Shown piece after piece: positions 1-10,138 of a stretch of DNA of 33,716 bases (position 1 is its first letter; each line of letters starts with the position of its first letter). Made by a program: the position numbers and the translations under genes. Source of the stretch: CAXBNB01 sp040151475 (GTDB taxonomy: Bacteria > Bacteroidota > Bacteroidia > Cytophagales > Cyclobacteriaceae); NCBI RefSeq assembly GCF_040151475.1, contig NZ_JBDKWG010000135.1:1-33716 (forward strand), written 5' to 3'. Below the pieces are notes generated by a model. That model searched no databases. It had not been told where the DNA came from and saw only the letters and a program-made list of their open reading frames with translations.

Positions 1-1
1 A

Positions 2-136
2 AGTGCTGAGGTAGAAAGTGCTGAGGTAGAAAGTGCTGAGGTAGAAAGTGCTGAGGTAGAAAGTGCTGAGGTAGAAAGTGCTGAGGTAGAAAGTGCTGAG
101 GTAGAAAGTGCTGAGGTAGAAAGTGCTGAGGTAGAA
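2..136 (+). repeat. In-frame 15-bp tandem repeat, nine identical copies
   Basis: The unit agtgctgaggtagaa occurs nine times without a single mismatch, and the array probably continues past the left edge. Each unit encodes Ser-Ala-Glu-Val-Glu. Because 15 is a multiple of three, gain or loss of copies changes protein length without breaking the frame. Perfect identity between copies points to recent slippage expansion or ongoing homogenisation. Confidence 0.97.
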
Positions 137-1921
137 GAAGAAAATCAAACTGATTCTACAGAAAAAACCGCCGAAAAACAAGCGCAACTGGAAGCGTTGC
201 AACAAATAGAACAAGCAGGTTTTTCTACCATGACCAAGGAAGAATTGCTTGACAGCATCACAGAGATAGCCAACAAGTACTCCATTACAATTCAGGGAAA
301 AGTGCTGGGAAGCCTCAAAGACGCATTCGATGTGTTTTACAACAAAGAAAAGGAAGAAGCCCTTATCAGGTTTGTAGATACAGGTGGAGAAAAAGAATAT
401 TTCGATTTTAAAGGTGATGAAATCACTACCAAATTCAATGAATACTTTAACCTGATTCGAAACAACAGGCACAAGCATTTCAAAGAACTGGAAAAAGAAA
501 GGGAAAACAACCTCAAATTAAAAAATGACTTACTGGAAAAATTAAGAGAAATAGTCGATAGCGAAGAAAGCACTGCCAGTATCAACGCCCTTAAGCAAAT
601 TCAAACTGAATGGAAGTCGATCGGTCAGGTGCCTGCTCAGCAAAACAGAACTCTCTGGGCAAACTATCATGCACTCATTGACCGCTTTTACGACCATAGA
701 AGTATCTATTTTGAGTTAAAAGAACTGGACAGAAAAAAAAACTACGAAGCAAAACTGGAAATATGCCAAAAGGCAGAAGAGTTAGACGAACTGGAAAACT
801 TCAAAGATGCCATTCAAAAATTGAATGAATTGCACGATGAGTTTAAGCACATTGGTCCGATACCTAAAGAATTTCAAGATGAAGTTTGGGACAGATTTAA
901 AACCGCTTCAGACCTGATCTATTCCAAAAGAAAAGAATTTGTTTCTCAAATTAAAGACGAACAAAAAGAGAATCTTATCAAAAAACTAGAATTGGTAGAA
1001 GCAATTTCCACATTTGTAGAGTTCACTTCAGACAAAATCGGTGATTGGAATGCCAAGACTAAAGAAATGCTTGACATTCAAAAACAATGGGAGAAAATAG
1101 GTGCCATGCCCAGAGAAAATGCCAAAGAAATCAACCGTCAGTTTTGGGGTAGTTTCAAATCCTTTTTCCTCAACAAATCAGAGTTTTTCAAAAAACTTGA
1201 TGCTCAAAGAGAAGATAACTTAAAACTAAAGCAAGAGCTTACCGCTCAGGCTGAAGCTCTAATTGATAGCACAGACTGGCATGCCACTGCTGAAACTCTG
1301 AAAGGGCTGCAACAAAAATGGAAAGAAATAGGCCCTGTTCCGGAAAAATTCAGAAATTCTGCTTATAAAGCCTTCAAGAATGCATGCGACAGTTTCTTCA
1401 ACAATAGAAGAAAACACAATCAAAGCATGGACTCTGAATACATCATCAACCTCAAAAAGAAAGAAGAGATATGTCTTTCGTTAGAACAAATGGCAAACTC
1501 TAATGAAGTAAATATGGAAGACGTCTATAGTCTGCAAGACGCTTACAATGAAATCGGTTTTGTGCCACGAAAAAACATCAAGTCAATCCAAAACAGGTAT
1601 CAGGATGCTTTGAACAAATTGGTGAAAAATGCGGAAAATCTGGATAAAGAATCGAAAAGTGAATTTAAGTCGCTAATAAACATCCACGAATTAAAATCAG
1701 GACCAAATTCTGATCAAAAGCTCAACAGAAAAGAGTATAGCCTAAAAAAGAAAATCTCCACACTGGAATCTGATATTTCCACCTGGAAAAACAACATTGA
1801 GTTTTTTGCAGCTTCAAAAAATGCAGATGATTTGCTTAAAAATTTTACTACAAAAATTGAGAATGCAGAAAATGAATTACAGACTCTAAAAGAGGAATTG
1901 AAACTTATTATGAGTATGTAA
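2..1921 (+). CDS. DUF349-repeat protein, 5' end outside window
   Basis: The reading frame is open from the left edge, with the first full codon at base 2, so the true start lies upstream. The TTG at 197 is merely an in-frame codon. The visible protein starts with nine SAEVE pentapeptides, followed by a Glu/Gln/Lys-rich linker. It then shows five DUF349-type helical repeats, each recognisable by a W-x-x-I-G-x-[VIM]-P-like signature and an aromatic/basic end: they begin near bases 611, 840, 1085, 1319 and 1548. The last copy is the weakest. The C-terminus is a charged coiled coil. No signal peptide or membrane segment is visible, so a cytoplasmic location is likely. DUF349 proteins are widespread in Bacteroidota but their biochemical role is not established. 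Family assignment is firm; function is unknown. Confidence 0.9.
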   Translation, partial: SAEVESAEVESAEVESAEVESAEVESAEVESAEVESAEVESAEVEEENQTDSTEKTAEKQAQLEALQQIEQAGFSTMTKEELLDSITEIANKYSITIQGKVLGSLKDAFDVFYNKEKEEALIRFVDTGGEKEYFDFKGDEITTKFNEYFNLIRNNRHKHFKELEKERENNLKLKNDLLEKLREIVDSEESTASINALKQIQTEWKSIGQVPAQQNRTLWANYHALIDRFYDHRSIYFELKELDRKKNYEAKLEICQKAEELDELENFKDAIQKLNELHDEFKHIGPIPKEFQDEVWDRFKTASDLIYSKRKEFVSQIKDEQKENLIKKLELVEAISTFVEFTSDKIGDWNAKTKEMLDIQKQWEKIGAMPRENAKEINRQFWGSFKSFFLNKSEFFKKLDAQREDNLKLKQELTAQAEALIDSTDWHATAETLKGLQQKWKEIGPVPEKFRNSAYKAFKNACDSFFNNRRKHNQSMDSEYIINLKKKEEICLSLEQMANSNEVNMEDVYSLQDAYNEIGFVPRKNIKSIQNRYQDALNKLVKNAENLDKESKSEFKSLINIHELKSGPNSDQKLNRKEYSLKKKISTLESDISTWKNNIEFFAASKNADDLLKNFTTKIENAENELQTLKEELKLIMSM

Positions 1922-1973
1922 AACACCCTGACTTTCACGCTATAAAATTTAGCATAATATTTTTAAACATTAA

Positions 1974-2004
1974 TTTGGAATAGTAAAATTCTAAATTACT
2001 TTTG
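1974..2004 (+). promoter_or_regulatory. Bacteroidota-type promoter of the tRNA-Thr gene
   Basis: TTTG at 1974-1977 and TACTTTTG at 1997-2004 match the -33 TTTG and -7 TAnnTTTG elements of the housekeeping sigma factor of Bacteroidota, with a 19-base spacer. The mature tRNA begins 39 bases after the -7 box, leaving room for a short 5' leader. Confidence 0.75.
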
Positions 2005-2042
2005 CACTCGCAATTCAGGAAAACGATTGCAAAATAAGGAAT

Positions 2043-2115
<73 letters not shown>

Positions 2116-2127
2116 CTTGAAAATCAG

Positions 2128-2155
2128 GGAGTTACAGAAATGTAACTCCTTTTTT
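2128..2155 (+). terminator. Rho-independent terminator of the tRNA gene
   Basis: A perfect 9-bp stem, GGAGTTACA (2128-2136) and TGTAACTCC (2141-2149), closed by a GAAA tetraloop, is followed directly by six T residues (2150-2155). It lies 12 bases after the tRNA. Confidence 0.93.
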
Positions 2156-2366
2156 ATGCCTTTCGGTGTGTTTTCTGCGTGCTTTGGATCAAGCAATAAA
2201 TATGGTCAAGCGGAATATCTGTGGGACAATATCCTTAAATTGTCAAATGGGTTGTGAATGATAACTTCACAGTCTTGTTTCGTTTTTATTTTTTTGACCT
2301 TGTCCCTGAACCCTACAGACACAGCCTCTTATCGGGCTCCTATTGCACTATTCAATATACAAATGC

Positions 2367-3512
2367 TCAATTTTCCGGACATTTGATTGCGATATATTTT
2401 TTCATTGAAAAAGGTTTTTGATATGCCCGAATGTAAAGTTTGCCATATTGTTGGTAACCACAAAACTTTCCAGCTATGCGGCGGTAAATTCTCAATTCCG
2501 GGTAAATGGGCACATTCAATTCACCCATACACCAATCATTGATCAATAGCCGATCGTAATTTCCTTTGTCTGAAATGTAAGCCTGGAGGAATTCAGGAAA
2601 TTTGACAGATACATTTTTATCTGCAAATACTACCAACTCACTTGTTTTACCTGAATACAGACTGAAGCTCAGATAGTGGTCCCAAAAACCGAAGAAATTA
2701 AGGAATGGCAGCAGCCATACGAGTATTGTCAGTACAATCCCAGCCGTTATAGCCTTTGAATCCTGAAAGATTGATATTTTTAGTTTTTTTTCAGACTTAT
2801 AAAAGAGCAGCCAAACGAAAATGATCATTGCGATATTCCAAGGGTAAACTATCCAATTATGGTCTATCCCGAGTGGACTAAGGTAAATTAAGATGAAAAC
2901 ATGCATGGCAGTAGCTGAAAGAATGCCAACAAAACAAAAACCTGGAAAAAAAAGAGTAATGGCTATCAAAATTTCTAAAATGGGAAGTGCATACCCAAAA
3001 GGTTGCATGACACTTAATATATCCGGGTTACTTATACCAAAGAGCACTTCCAGTATTGGGTTGTAAGTAGTTTCGATGAAGCCAGGGTTTAACTTGTGTA
3101 ACCCTGCCCAAAAATAGCTACCTGTTATGACCAACTTCAGCAAGCAGATAACCACTTCCTCCGAGTTAGTACCGGGTTTGTTTTGAAGTATCATAAAAAC
3201 CACAAAAAACAAAGTGTACATATACACCCATGGCTGAAGCCTGACCTGATCCAACAGCACCAGCAAGCCTATAGATGTGATAACAAGAAAAAAAACCACA
3301 CGTCCCGGCCGGAACAAGCTTATGACCAGTGATACAACCAATAGCAAAGCCAAGGGTATTGCCGATGAATCAAGGTATTTATCAGCCTGACCAATCGGTA
3401 GCAAGGGAAATTGACGCAATGGCAACCAAAGCTTGTAAGACATCACAATACCTGTCAGGTAAAAAATGGAAGTGGTTTTTATAAGATAGCTTGTTCTTTG
3501 ATCAACGGTCAT
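2367..3512 (-). CDS. Polytopic membrane protein, DoxX/HTTM-like
   Basis: This is a 381-residue protein with about nine hydrophobic segments in the first 280 residues, followed by a soluble C-terminal domain of roughly 100 residues. The segment around residue 145 contains YFWAGLHKLNPGF. That resembles the aG-x-x-K-[LF] signature of DoxX-like and HTTM (vitamin K-dependent carboxylase-like) membrane proteins. The catalytic residues of true gamma-carboxylases cannot be recognised, so no reaction is proposed. The ATG start gives an immediate N-terminal charged stretch and first membrane helix. It is co-oriented with the upstream DUF1573 gene 138 bases away, but a weak hairpin lies between them, so co-transcription is uncertain. 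Confidence 0.75.
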   Translation of the reverse strand: MTVDQRTSYLIKTTSIFYLTGIVMSYKLWLPLRQFPLLPIGQADKYLDSSAIPLALLLVVSLVISLFRPGRVVFFLVITSIGLLVLLDQVRLQPWVYMYTLFFVVFMILQNKPGTNSEEVVICLLKLVITGSYFWAGLHKLNPGFIETTYNPILEVLFGISNPDILSVMQPFGYALPILEILIAITLFFPGFCFVGILSATAMHVFILIYLSPLGIDHNWIVYPWNIAMIIFVWLLFYKSEKKLKISIFQDSKAITAGIVLTILVWLLPFLNFFGFWDHYLSFSLYSGKTSELVVFADKNVSVKFPEFLQAYISDKGNYDRLLINDWCMGELNVPIYPELRIYRRIAGKFCGYQQYGKLYIRAYQKPFSMKKYIAIKCPEN

Positions 3513-3650
3513 GCTTGTTTCTCAAGGGTTCGGTTTTTCTTTGGAATATGAATCGAAACATAGTTTCATCGAGGTAAATAAGCTATGCGTTTGCAACGCA
3601 TCTCAACTTAAACGAACGCCCCTCTTAACTATCTTATTTTTAAAAGTCCA

Positions 3651-4067
3651 TCACTTGGTTGTCGTAGCAGGTAGAATATTGGCTGTAATGGAAACTGTTT
3701 CCGGATTATTTACAGCATTGCTCTCTACAGTGATCACTTTATGCTGATGGCCCATCTTTCCTTTACTATTAAAGGTGATTTTTATTTTATCTGTTTTGCC
3801 AGGTGCAATTGGCTCTTTGGGCCAATAGGGTGCGGTACATCCGCAAGTAGTGCGTACTTTGGAAATGACCAGAGATTCTTCACCGGTGTTCTTAAAGGAA
3901 AAGGTGTAGGACACCTGGTCTCCTTGTTTAATATCACCAAAATCATGGCTGGTTTCATCAAAAGTGATTTTTGCTTTTTTACCGCTTTCTGATGACCTAC
4001 TTTGGCCATGAGTGCTCATACAGATAAAGGTGAACAGGAATAGTAAGATTGTTTTTTTCATTTTCAT
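3651..4067 (-). CDS. Secreted DUF1573 domain protein
   Basis: The 138-residue product has a clear signal peptide (KKTILLFLFTFICMSTHGQ, residues 4-22). A DUF1573 domain fills nearly all the rest: the FDETSHDFGDIKQGD entry motif, YTFSFKNTGEESL, then TTCGCTAPYWPKEPIAPG and a beta-rich end. DUF1573 is an Ig-like, ASH/HYDIN-type fold that is very common in exported Bacteroidota proteins and has no agreed function. The CGC pair in TTCGCT is typical of the family. Start choice is between Met1 and Met3 and hardly matters. It follows the large lectin-like gene by 239 bases and probably has its own promoter, although I found no exact -7 box there. Confidence 0.9.
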   Translation of the reverse strand: MKMKKTILLFLFTFICMSTHGQSRSSESGKKAKITFDETSHDFGDIKQGDQVSYTFSFKNTGEESLVISKVRTTCGCTAPYWPKEPIAPGKTDKIKITFNSKGKMGHQHKVITVESNAVNNPETVSITANILPATTTK

Positions 4068-4306
4068 AATTTTTATTCGCAGAGCCCGCCATTAGTTTGG
4101 GTTGACCTCTTTGTTAATCACATATGTCGTCCTGTTATCTAACCGTCGAACAACCAGTCAACCTATTCTTCTTAAACTAACCTAAGGTTCGTGGGGAAAG
4201 GAAAGACAAATGGGATAACCTGATTACAGCCTGTAGCAGATTGAAAGGTTGCCCCCTTTGTCTAACCTAAATGATGAATAAGCCAAAATCTGAATTCTTG
4301 CTTATT

Positions 4307-7300
4307 TTATTGTTTTTGCAGTTTTTCTTTGAACTTAATCATCCCCTGATCGTCCCTGATCTGTAACAGGTATATGCCTTCGGAATATCCGGAAAGATCT
4401 AATACTGGTTGAAATGGCCTGTTTCGGATCCAGGTTCTTCCTGTCATGTCAATTAGGTCCATTTTAAGGTTTCCCACATCCATACCTGTTGGAGGCTGTA
4501 TCGTCATGAGATCGTTTGTGGGATTGGGATAAACAGAAAATGTACCTTCTTCCGACTCCATCTGCTCCTCAGGAAACACTTCATCCTGTATTTTCGCAGC
4601 AGTAGTAGAGACCCGAGCCGCAGCACTTGTGGGACAGTCAAAAACCACTTCAACCTTATCAATCCTTACACTCTCATCACTCTTACTTGCCTCACCTTCA
4701 ACCCTTACGGTGACAGATTGATTTGACTCCAAACTAATATTGGAAGAATAATATACAGACCCTGATGCTTGTGGTCCCGTTTTGGTGACCGCCGTTACCC
4801 AATTTCCACTTCCTATTTTGTACATTATTTTAAATGAGTCCCCACTATCCCAGTTGTTGTTGGTATCATACCAGACGTTGATCCTGAACTGTGAAGCACC
4901 AGACCATTCGAAATCCTTCTCAATGTAGGAGCCAGAATTATCCTGTGATATCAACACCTTACCAGAACTAAGACTGGTATGGGAAGTGCTTCCCCTTGTC
5001 CAGCCATTCCAGCTATTGAAATCCTCTGTATAAACCTTATCGTCACACTGGGTTGCAAACTGGTATGTTTGAACATTGGATTGGCCTAATGCATCTGTAC
5101 TTTCCACTTCCAGTTGATAATTGGTTCCCGACGACAGATTGCTCCAAATGATCCTTGTCTTGTAATTGGTTGTATTCCCTTTGGAAATCCATTCTACACC
5201 GGAGTTACTGAAATCATGCCAACCGGTAGCATCATCATTGCATGGTTGATACTCATCTGTAAGCATATTCTTAAGACGGTACCTGGTGCTAACACCAGCA
5301 GTACCCGGCAGGGGATTATTGTTATAAGAAGGGAAATCAAATACGGTATGATCAAAGCCAACTTCACTGCTATATGACGTAACGTTGGAAATACTGCTGT
5401 AAGGTGAAGACAAATCTACTATAAAGATTTCATTATCCTGAAGTAGTGCACCATCGTTGTGCGGTTTCTTCATTTCTATTTGCAAACCGGCACCCTGATC
5501 TTTCCATACGGACAAATTGTATATGCCCTGTTCAAGATAGATGTTGTTCCATGCCTGCAGTTCTCCAGTGGTATTTACCAATTGTTGCTGACTATTGATT
5601 TCGCCTATTACAAAATTATCCTCATAAACCTGTTTCTCGGTATCTCCTACCAGGGTCATGGCCATCGAAATGCCATTTTGGGGTCTAAAACCATAACATC
5701 CCTCGGTATCTATGACCAGATAACCCAACAAATGATCCGAAGCATCCGTATTGGCCGTAAAGCCCGTCTGAACGGGATAAGCCGTCAGGTAATGATCGCT
5801 TCGACCTAAATCAATCGATGTTTCATATATATTATTTTCCCCATCTAGCAGATAACCTTCAATTTTTGTCCCAGGATTCTCGGACAAGGAGGGTAAAACT
5901 GCGGCATTTCCCCAGGTGGTTCTGGGGTTTAGCAAATTAACTTTTTGCATGTCCCATCGGGCAAAGGGGTGTCCACTTGCTGTTGGTACCCAACGCCGAA
6001 CAACATCCATGTCGTTGACGATTAGGTAACCCTCCACATTGGTGACGAATTTGTTACAATCCCAGTCTGAGTCATATTCTATCCGGAATCCACTTGAGGG
6101 CATAAAACCGTCTGTGTTTTTTTCCATAGTGGCAATGCGGCCATCTGTCCAGGCACGTAAATATCCGCCGGAATGATCACTGATCAGAGCATACTCATCC
6201 GCACCTAAATAGACATATTGCCAGGTATTTGATGTACACACCTTTTCCGGTTCATATGAGGGTTCCATATTATCTCCAACCACAGAGGCAAGGTGCCCCG
6301 GCCGATTTATGCGGTTCATCACGTAGTGCCCCTCCCAGGATGCCGGATTGCCTGCCTGTGCTATGAGCTTCATATGAAAATCTGTGGCCTGTGCCGGTAT
6401 GCTTCCATTGACATCAATAGAAGATAAAAAACTTTGAGAAACCGCATCGTAAGTCAGAAAAATTTCCGATTGTTTGTTTTTGAGAAAAAAGCCATCACTG
6501 TTATCATCTTCAATCAGTTCCCACAACGTACCGGGATCCCCTTCCAACTCACGATCACCGGTGAAGTAAACAATATCCTGACTGGAAGACCCCAGCACCT
6601 TGTGGGTTAATTCGTCCATAATGTAGAAACTGTTGTCATCCACAATGCTGGTCTGAAATGCATCATGTTTTCTCCAGCTACCCATTACCTCTACTTCGGC
6701 CAGGGAAAGAAATTGCTGGGCCTGGTTCAACTGGACACGTACGTACCGACCGGTTTGTCCTGGTACCATCTGAATGGCTGTAGGATAACCACCCTGGCCG
6801 GAAATGTGGTAATGGCTTATTTCTGGATCAGCTACTAAGCTGTTGATACTTACAATATCATCAAAAGGCGTATCGGACACAAAAACGTAGAAATTGGTCA
6901 GTCGCTCGGGTATCTCTATACGGTTGTAAATATTAATCATCGAAAGGTCAGCCTCATGGCCAAGGTCCACCTGCCACCAGGCGTAATCGTCTTTAAGGGT
7001 ATGAGTCACCGATTGGTTGGCATAGACACCATCAGTAACTCCATCCACAGCCCTATCCGCACTTCCACTACCCCATAAGCTGGATTGGGTAGCTTCCTTT
7101 TGATAAGACAGGTTTCTGGATTGGAAATGTTTGTGATATGGTTCGATCAGAAAAGTTGAGCCTTCCCCATCTACCAACGATTCACTGTCACTAACATCGT
7201 CGTATTCAAGTTCACTACCATCAACCATGAGTTTGTAGTAGCCTCTTTCCAAAATGGGATTGTAAGTATATGAATGATCATTTGCGTTCCAGAGTGTCCA

Positions 7301-10117
7301 TATTTCATGTTGTAGTTCAGAGTCGGGAGTATCTACTCCAGGAGTGGTGGCCTGACGGGCACTGGCGAACAACATATCCCCCGAAGCAATGCCCTCGGCT
7401 CTCAGGAATTGGCCTGTTAATGCATGAATAATCTCATAGTCATTTATGGTCGTGGGATCTGATGGGTCAATGACCCCAATGCGTTCTGGCAGCTTATTCA
7501 GGTACCAGCCCATCATCCCAATATTCTTATAGACAGAATCCGCTTTGATTAAAAAGCTCATTGGATTGAGGTTAACAGGCAATGAAATATCTGCGTATAT
7601 GGTATGTTCTTCGGATGCATTTAGTACTTCGAACCCATACTGCAACGCTCCCATATAGTGTATCCTATAGTTGTATCCTGTATAGTCTTCATTTTGGGGA
7701 GTCCCCAGCAAAACATTGTTCCCTGTACTGTGAATCAATTTACGGGCTGCAACATTCTCAATGATTACGGTATCGGGACCACTGTAATAAACCGGAAGAT
7801 CATCGGTATTCGCTATACTCAGGATTACATCATCCGAGGCTGTAGAGGTTGTATATAATTGCCCGGAAGAAGAGTCACGCGCCAGGTACTCCCCGGTGTA
7901 AAGATTGACTAAGCCCATGCCACCGTATTGGGGAAGATTGTCAAAATCCCACAAACAGGTATAACAGGCATAGTTCCAATCCCTCAACTTACCACTATTG
8001 TCGATGGTGTCGGCTTCAAGTACCTGTTTGGTTGATTTATTCATAAGAAGATAACCGACTTGATCAGGATCTTTTTCAACCAGCCAGTGTCCTGTAAGAG
8101 TAGCCTCGCCCGAATTTGATATATCTGCTTCACTCTTATAGGTCAAAGTTTTATAATATGGTGAGAAATCAATATGCCGTATGATTCCTACATCCTGGAT
8201 ACTTTGAGCAAAGGTATTGTCATCATATACGACCTTTACGTGTATTTTGGATCCCGGTGTAGCAATTACATTACCGACCACATAGGTAATATCGGTTGCT
8301 GAATCGGGAACTGAAACCACCTCGGAAAACGTGTCTGTATAATTTTGCCATTGGTAGAGTGTCCTCTCTTCCGAAAACCCATCGGCATTTATGTTAAACA
8401 CAAATGGTTCATGGGCTGAATTGATATATAGCTGGGTAATATTACTTGAGAATAAGTCGGTAATGATCATTTGGTTAATTTGCTTACGATCACCCTTATG
8501 CTCTATCACCATGTTGACATGACCAGATTCCAACTGATCACTGCCTGTAGCCACAGTGCCCAAATCATCGGCATCAAAAAAAGAGATGACGGGCATGCTG
8601 CCAACAATCGATTCTTCCGGGTCGGTACCGTCCCTGAAATAGTCAAATTGAACCTGATCGGAAACAAGGCCGGCTGCCAATACGAACCATTCTTCTGACG
8701 GGGCTTTGAGACTCCATTCGTCGGAATTGAGTTGCCAATGCTTGTAGGCATAAACTGGTAGCATAAGGTAATAGGACGAACCCGACATAAAAGGAGCCGG
8801 CCAATTGTTTTCTTCGGCTCTGGCTTTAATCTCATCCCATGAAAGCAATTCATTATGTATCGAATAATCACCTGTATAATAACCATCCATTCCGCCGAAA
8901 AATTTTTGCTTGCCATTATGTGAATTGTCTTCAAGGTCTTGTAATTTAAAAAAATGAAAATAGCTGTTCCGCCTTTTTCCCACCACAGCAAAAGAGAGGT
9001 CTCCGGCGTTAAGGTTGTTATTTTGGAGTATTTGGCTTATGTCAAGGTTTTCTATTGTAACCGAAATGGTATCTCCCTGGGCAAAGACCTTGTAAGGCAC
9101 ATTGTCCATTACTATATTGTCCTCCAACAAATATTCTTGTGTTTTGTTGTTGACCACTACCATTTTGAGTTCGGATTCGGTGATGGCCATATGCTTTCTG
9201 AAATCATGTGTGTGATACTTTTCAACTTCATTACAGTCAACATAAGGACAATCGTCTATGGCAGTAACTGCACCACCCCATAACTGGGCGTATTTCATTT
9301 GTAGCTTTCCAGTGGCTTCATCGACCCAGATTTTCCGCTTTGCCGGAAGATCCACTATGAAATCGCGCCTATGGTCGTGATCCTTGAACCAATTGCCAGT
9401 TTTAACATATTTGACAGAGTCTATGGTCAAAAAATCTTCAAAGCTGTTTTCGTCCAAATCACTGTCCATGGCCTGCTGATTCAGGTAAAACATGAACTGA
9501 TATTGCACCCTGCCAGACTTTGTATTGAGGTCATTGGGTGATAGGTACACCAGACTCGTGTCCACAGGATAAATCCAGGTCTGATACTGTGGGCATGTGG
9601 GGCACTTGCTATCCTTCTTATGACCATTGAAAGCTGCAGTGGTTTCATCGGAAACCTCTTCCATGTACTTATTAATGGGGTGAAAGACATGATCCAATAC
9701 GTAATTAGCAGCATGTAAATTATAGTATTCATACCTGAGAAAGATATTTGATCCCATGTGTTGTTTGAGTGCTTTTTCAGCTTTTGTCAGGACTCCTGTC
9801 TCTTCAAAAATAACATCGATCATCCAAAGGGCATTAAATATTTCCATGGCAGGATTGAGTACCGATAGTGCCATGATACCAGCTCTTTCTACCAATGATG
9901 CCATACCTATTTCAACTGTTTCCATGACTAACTCATCAATTGCTTCTGCCGTCACAGCAGATTCTATACGATTGCTAATCATATCTTCGGCCTCAACGGT
10001 GAAATTCTCGGTTTCAGTGCCTAATATTAGTTTTTCCTTTTCGCACTGCCCCAATGCACTTTTTACATTGAGCAGTACACAGAAGACGATCGATAATTTT
10101 ATTATATTTTTCATCAT
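4307..10117 (-). CDS. Giant secreted lectin-like protein, discoidin domain, T9SS sorting signal
   Basis: 1936 residues. A signal peptide (residues 1-23) is followed by an unusually hydrophobic, helix-prone stretch at about 60-110 and a cysteine pair (CPTCP). Long beta-rich regions carry several beta-trefoil-like motifs such as YEIIHALTGQFLRAEG, GLVNLYTGEYLA and FYIMDELTHKVLG. An F5/8 type C (discoidin, fucolectin-like) domain lies at about 1000-1145, with ATQSS, AVDG, WWQVDLG and the closing YVRVQL. A fibronectin-like segment covers about 1600-1690 and a second beta-sandwich 1690-1830. A T9SS type A sorting domain begins at SVYPNPT (about 1862) and ends with ILL-type strands. It is therefore expected at the cell surface or released, binding glycans. 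No catalytic domain is recognised. It starts 21 bases after the 2975-residue gene, so the two are very likely co-transcribed. Trefoil assignment is by motif impression only; the discoidin and sorting domains are firm. Confidence 0.85.
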   Translation of the reverse strand: MMKNIIKLSIVFCVLLNVKSALGQCEKEKLILGTETENFTVEAEDMISNRIESAVTAEAIDELVMETVEIGMASLVERAGIMALSVLNPAMEIFNALWMIDVIFEETGVLTKAEKALKQHMGSNIFLRYEYYNLHAANYVLDHVFHPINKYMEEVSDETTAAFNGHKKDSKCPTCPQYQTWIYPVDTSLVYLSPNDLNTKSGRVQYQFMFYLNQQAMDSDLDENSFEDFLTIDSVKYVKTGNWFKDHDHRRDFIVDLPAKRKIWVDEATGKLQMKYAQLWGGAVTAIDDCPYVDCNEVEKYHTHDFRKHMAITESELKMVVVNNKTQEYLLEDNIVMDNVPYKVFAQGDTISVTIENLDISQILQNNNLNAGDLSFAVVGKRRNSYFHFFKLQDLEDNSHNGKQKFFGGMDGYYTGDYSIHNELLSWDEIKARAEENNWPAPFMSGSSYYLMLPVYAYKHWQLNSDEWSLKAPSEEWFVLAAGLVSDQVQFDYFRDGTDPEESIVGSMPVISFFDADDLGTVATGSDQLESGHVNMVIEHKGDRKQINQMIITDLFSSNITQLYINSAHEPFVFNINADGFSEERTLYQWQNYTDTFSEVVSVPDSATDITYVVGNVIATPGSKIHVKVVYDDNTFAQSIQDVGIIRHIDFSPYYKTLTYKSEADISNSGEATLTGHWLVEKDPDQVGYLLMNKSTKQVLEADTIDNSGKLRDWNYACYTCLWDFDNLPQYGGMGLVNLYTGEYLARDSSSGQLYTTSTASDDVILSIANTDDLPVYYSGPDTVIIENVAARKLIHSTGNNVLLGTPQNEDYTGYNYRIHYMGALQYGFEVLNASEEHTIYADISLPVNLNPMSFLIKADSVYKNIGMMGWYLNKLPERIGVIDPSDPTTINDYEIIHALTGQFLRAEGIASGDMLFASARQATTPGVDTPDSELQHEIWTLWNANDHSYTYNPILERGYYKLMVDGSELEYDDVSDSESLVDGEGSTFLIEPYHKHFQSRNLSYQKEATQSSLWGSGSADRAVDGVTDGVYANQSVTHTLKDDYAWWQVDLGHEADLSMINIYNRIEIPERLTNFYVFVSDTPFDDIVSINSLVADPEISHYHISGQGGYPTAIQMVPGQTGRYVRVQLNQAQQFLSLAEVEVMGSWRKHDAFQTSIVDDNSFYIMDELTHKVLGSSSQDIVYFTGDRELEGDPGTLWELIEDDNSDGFFLKNKQSEIFLTYDAVSQSFLSSIDVNGSIPAQATDFHMKLIAQAGNPASWEGHYVMNRINRPGHLASVVGDNMEPSYEPEKVCTSNTWQYVYLGADEYALISDHSGGYLRAWTDGRIATMEKNTDGFMPSSGFRIEYDSDWDCNKFVTNVEGYLIVNDMDVVRRWVPTASGHPFARWDMQKVNLLNPRTTWGNAAVLPSLSENPGTKIEGYLLDGENNIYETSIDLGRSDHYLTAYPVQTGFTANTDASDHLLGYLVIDTEGCYGFRPQNGISMAMTLVGDTEKQVYEDNFVIGEINSQQQLVNTTGELQAWNNIYLEQGIYNLSVWKDQGAGLQIEMKKPHNDGALLQDNEIFIVDLSSPYSSISNVTSYSSEVGFDHTVFDFPSYNNNPLPGTAGVSTRYRLKNMLTDEYQPCNDDATGWHDFSNSGVEWISKGNTTNYKTRIIWSNLSSGTNYQLEVESTDALGQSNVQTYQFATQCDDKVYTEDFNSWNGWTRGSTSHTSLSSGKVLISQDNSGSYIEKDFEWSGASQFRINVWYDTNNNWDSGDSFKIMYKIGSGNWVTAVTKTGPQASGSVYYSSNISLESNQSVTVRVEGEASKSDESVRIDKVEVVFDCPTSAAARVSTTAAKIQDEVFPEEQMESEEGTFSVYPNPTNDLMTIQPPTGMDVGNLKMDLIDMTGRTWIRNRPFQPVLDLSGYSEGIYLLQIRDDQGMIKFKEKLQKQ

Positions 10118-10138
10118 AACTTGATTTAATGTAATCCC

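Noticed and set aside
2..136. Direct repeats that could suggest a CRISPR array
   Set aside because: There are no spacers; units are head-to-tail, 15 bp and in frame with the DUF349 coding sequence.
3585..3601. 7-bp hairpin (ATGCGTT/AACGCAT) between DUF1573 and membrane-protein genes as terminator
   Set aside because: Short stem, three-base loop and no T-run on either strand; kept only as a weak possibility.
3511..3992. Plus-strand frames overlapping the DUF1573 gene
   Set aside because: The minus-strand frame has a signal peptide and clear DUF1573 motifs; the opposite frames have none.
7582..9283. Plus-strand open frames inside the lectin-like gene
   Set aside because: They lie antisense to a well-supported coding frame and show no family motifs or export signals of their own.
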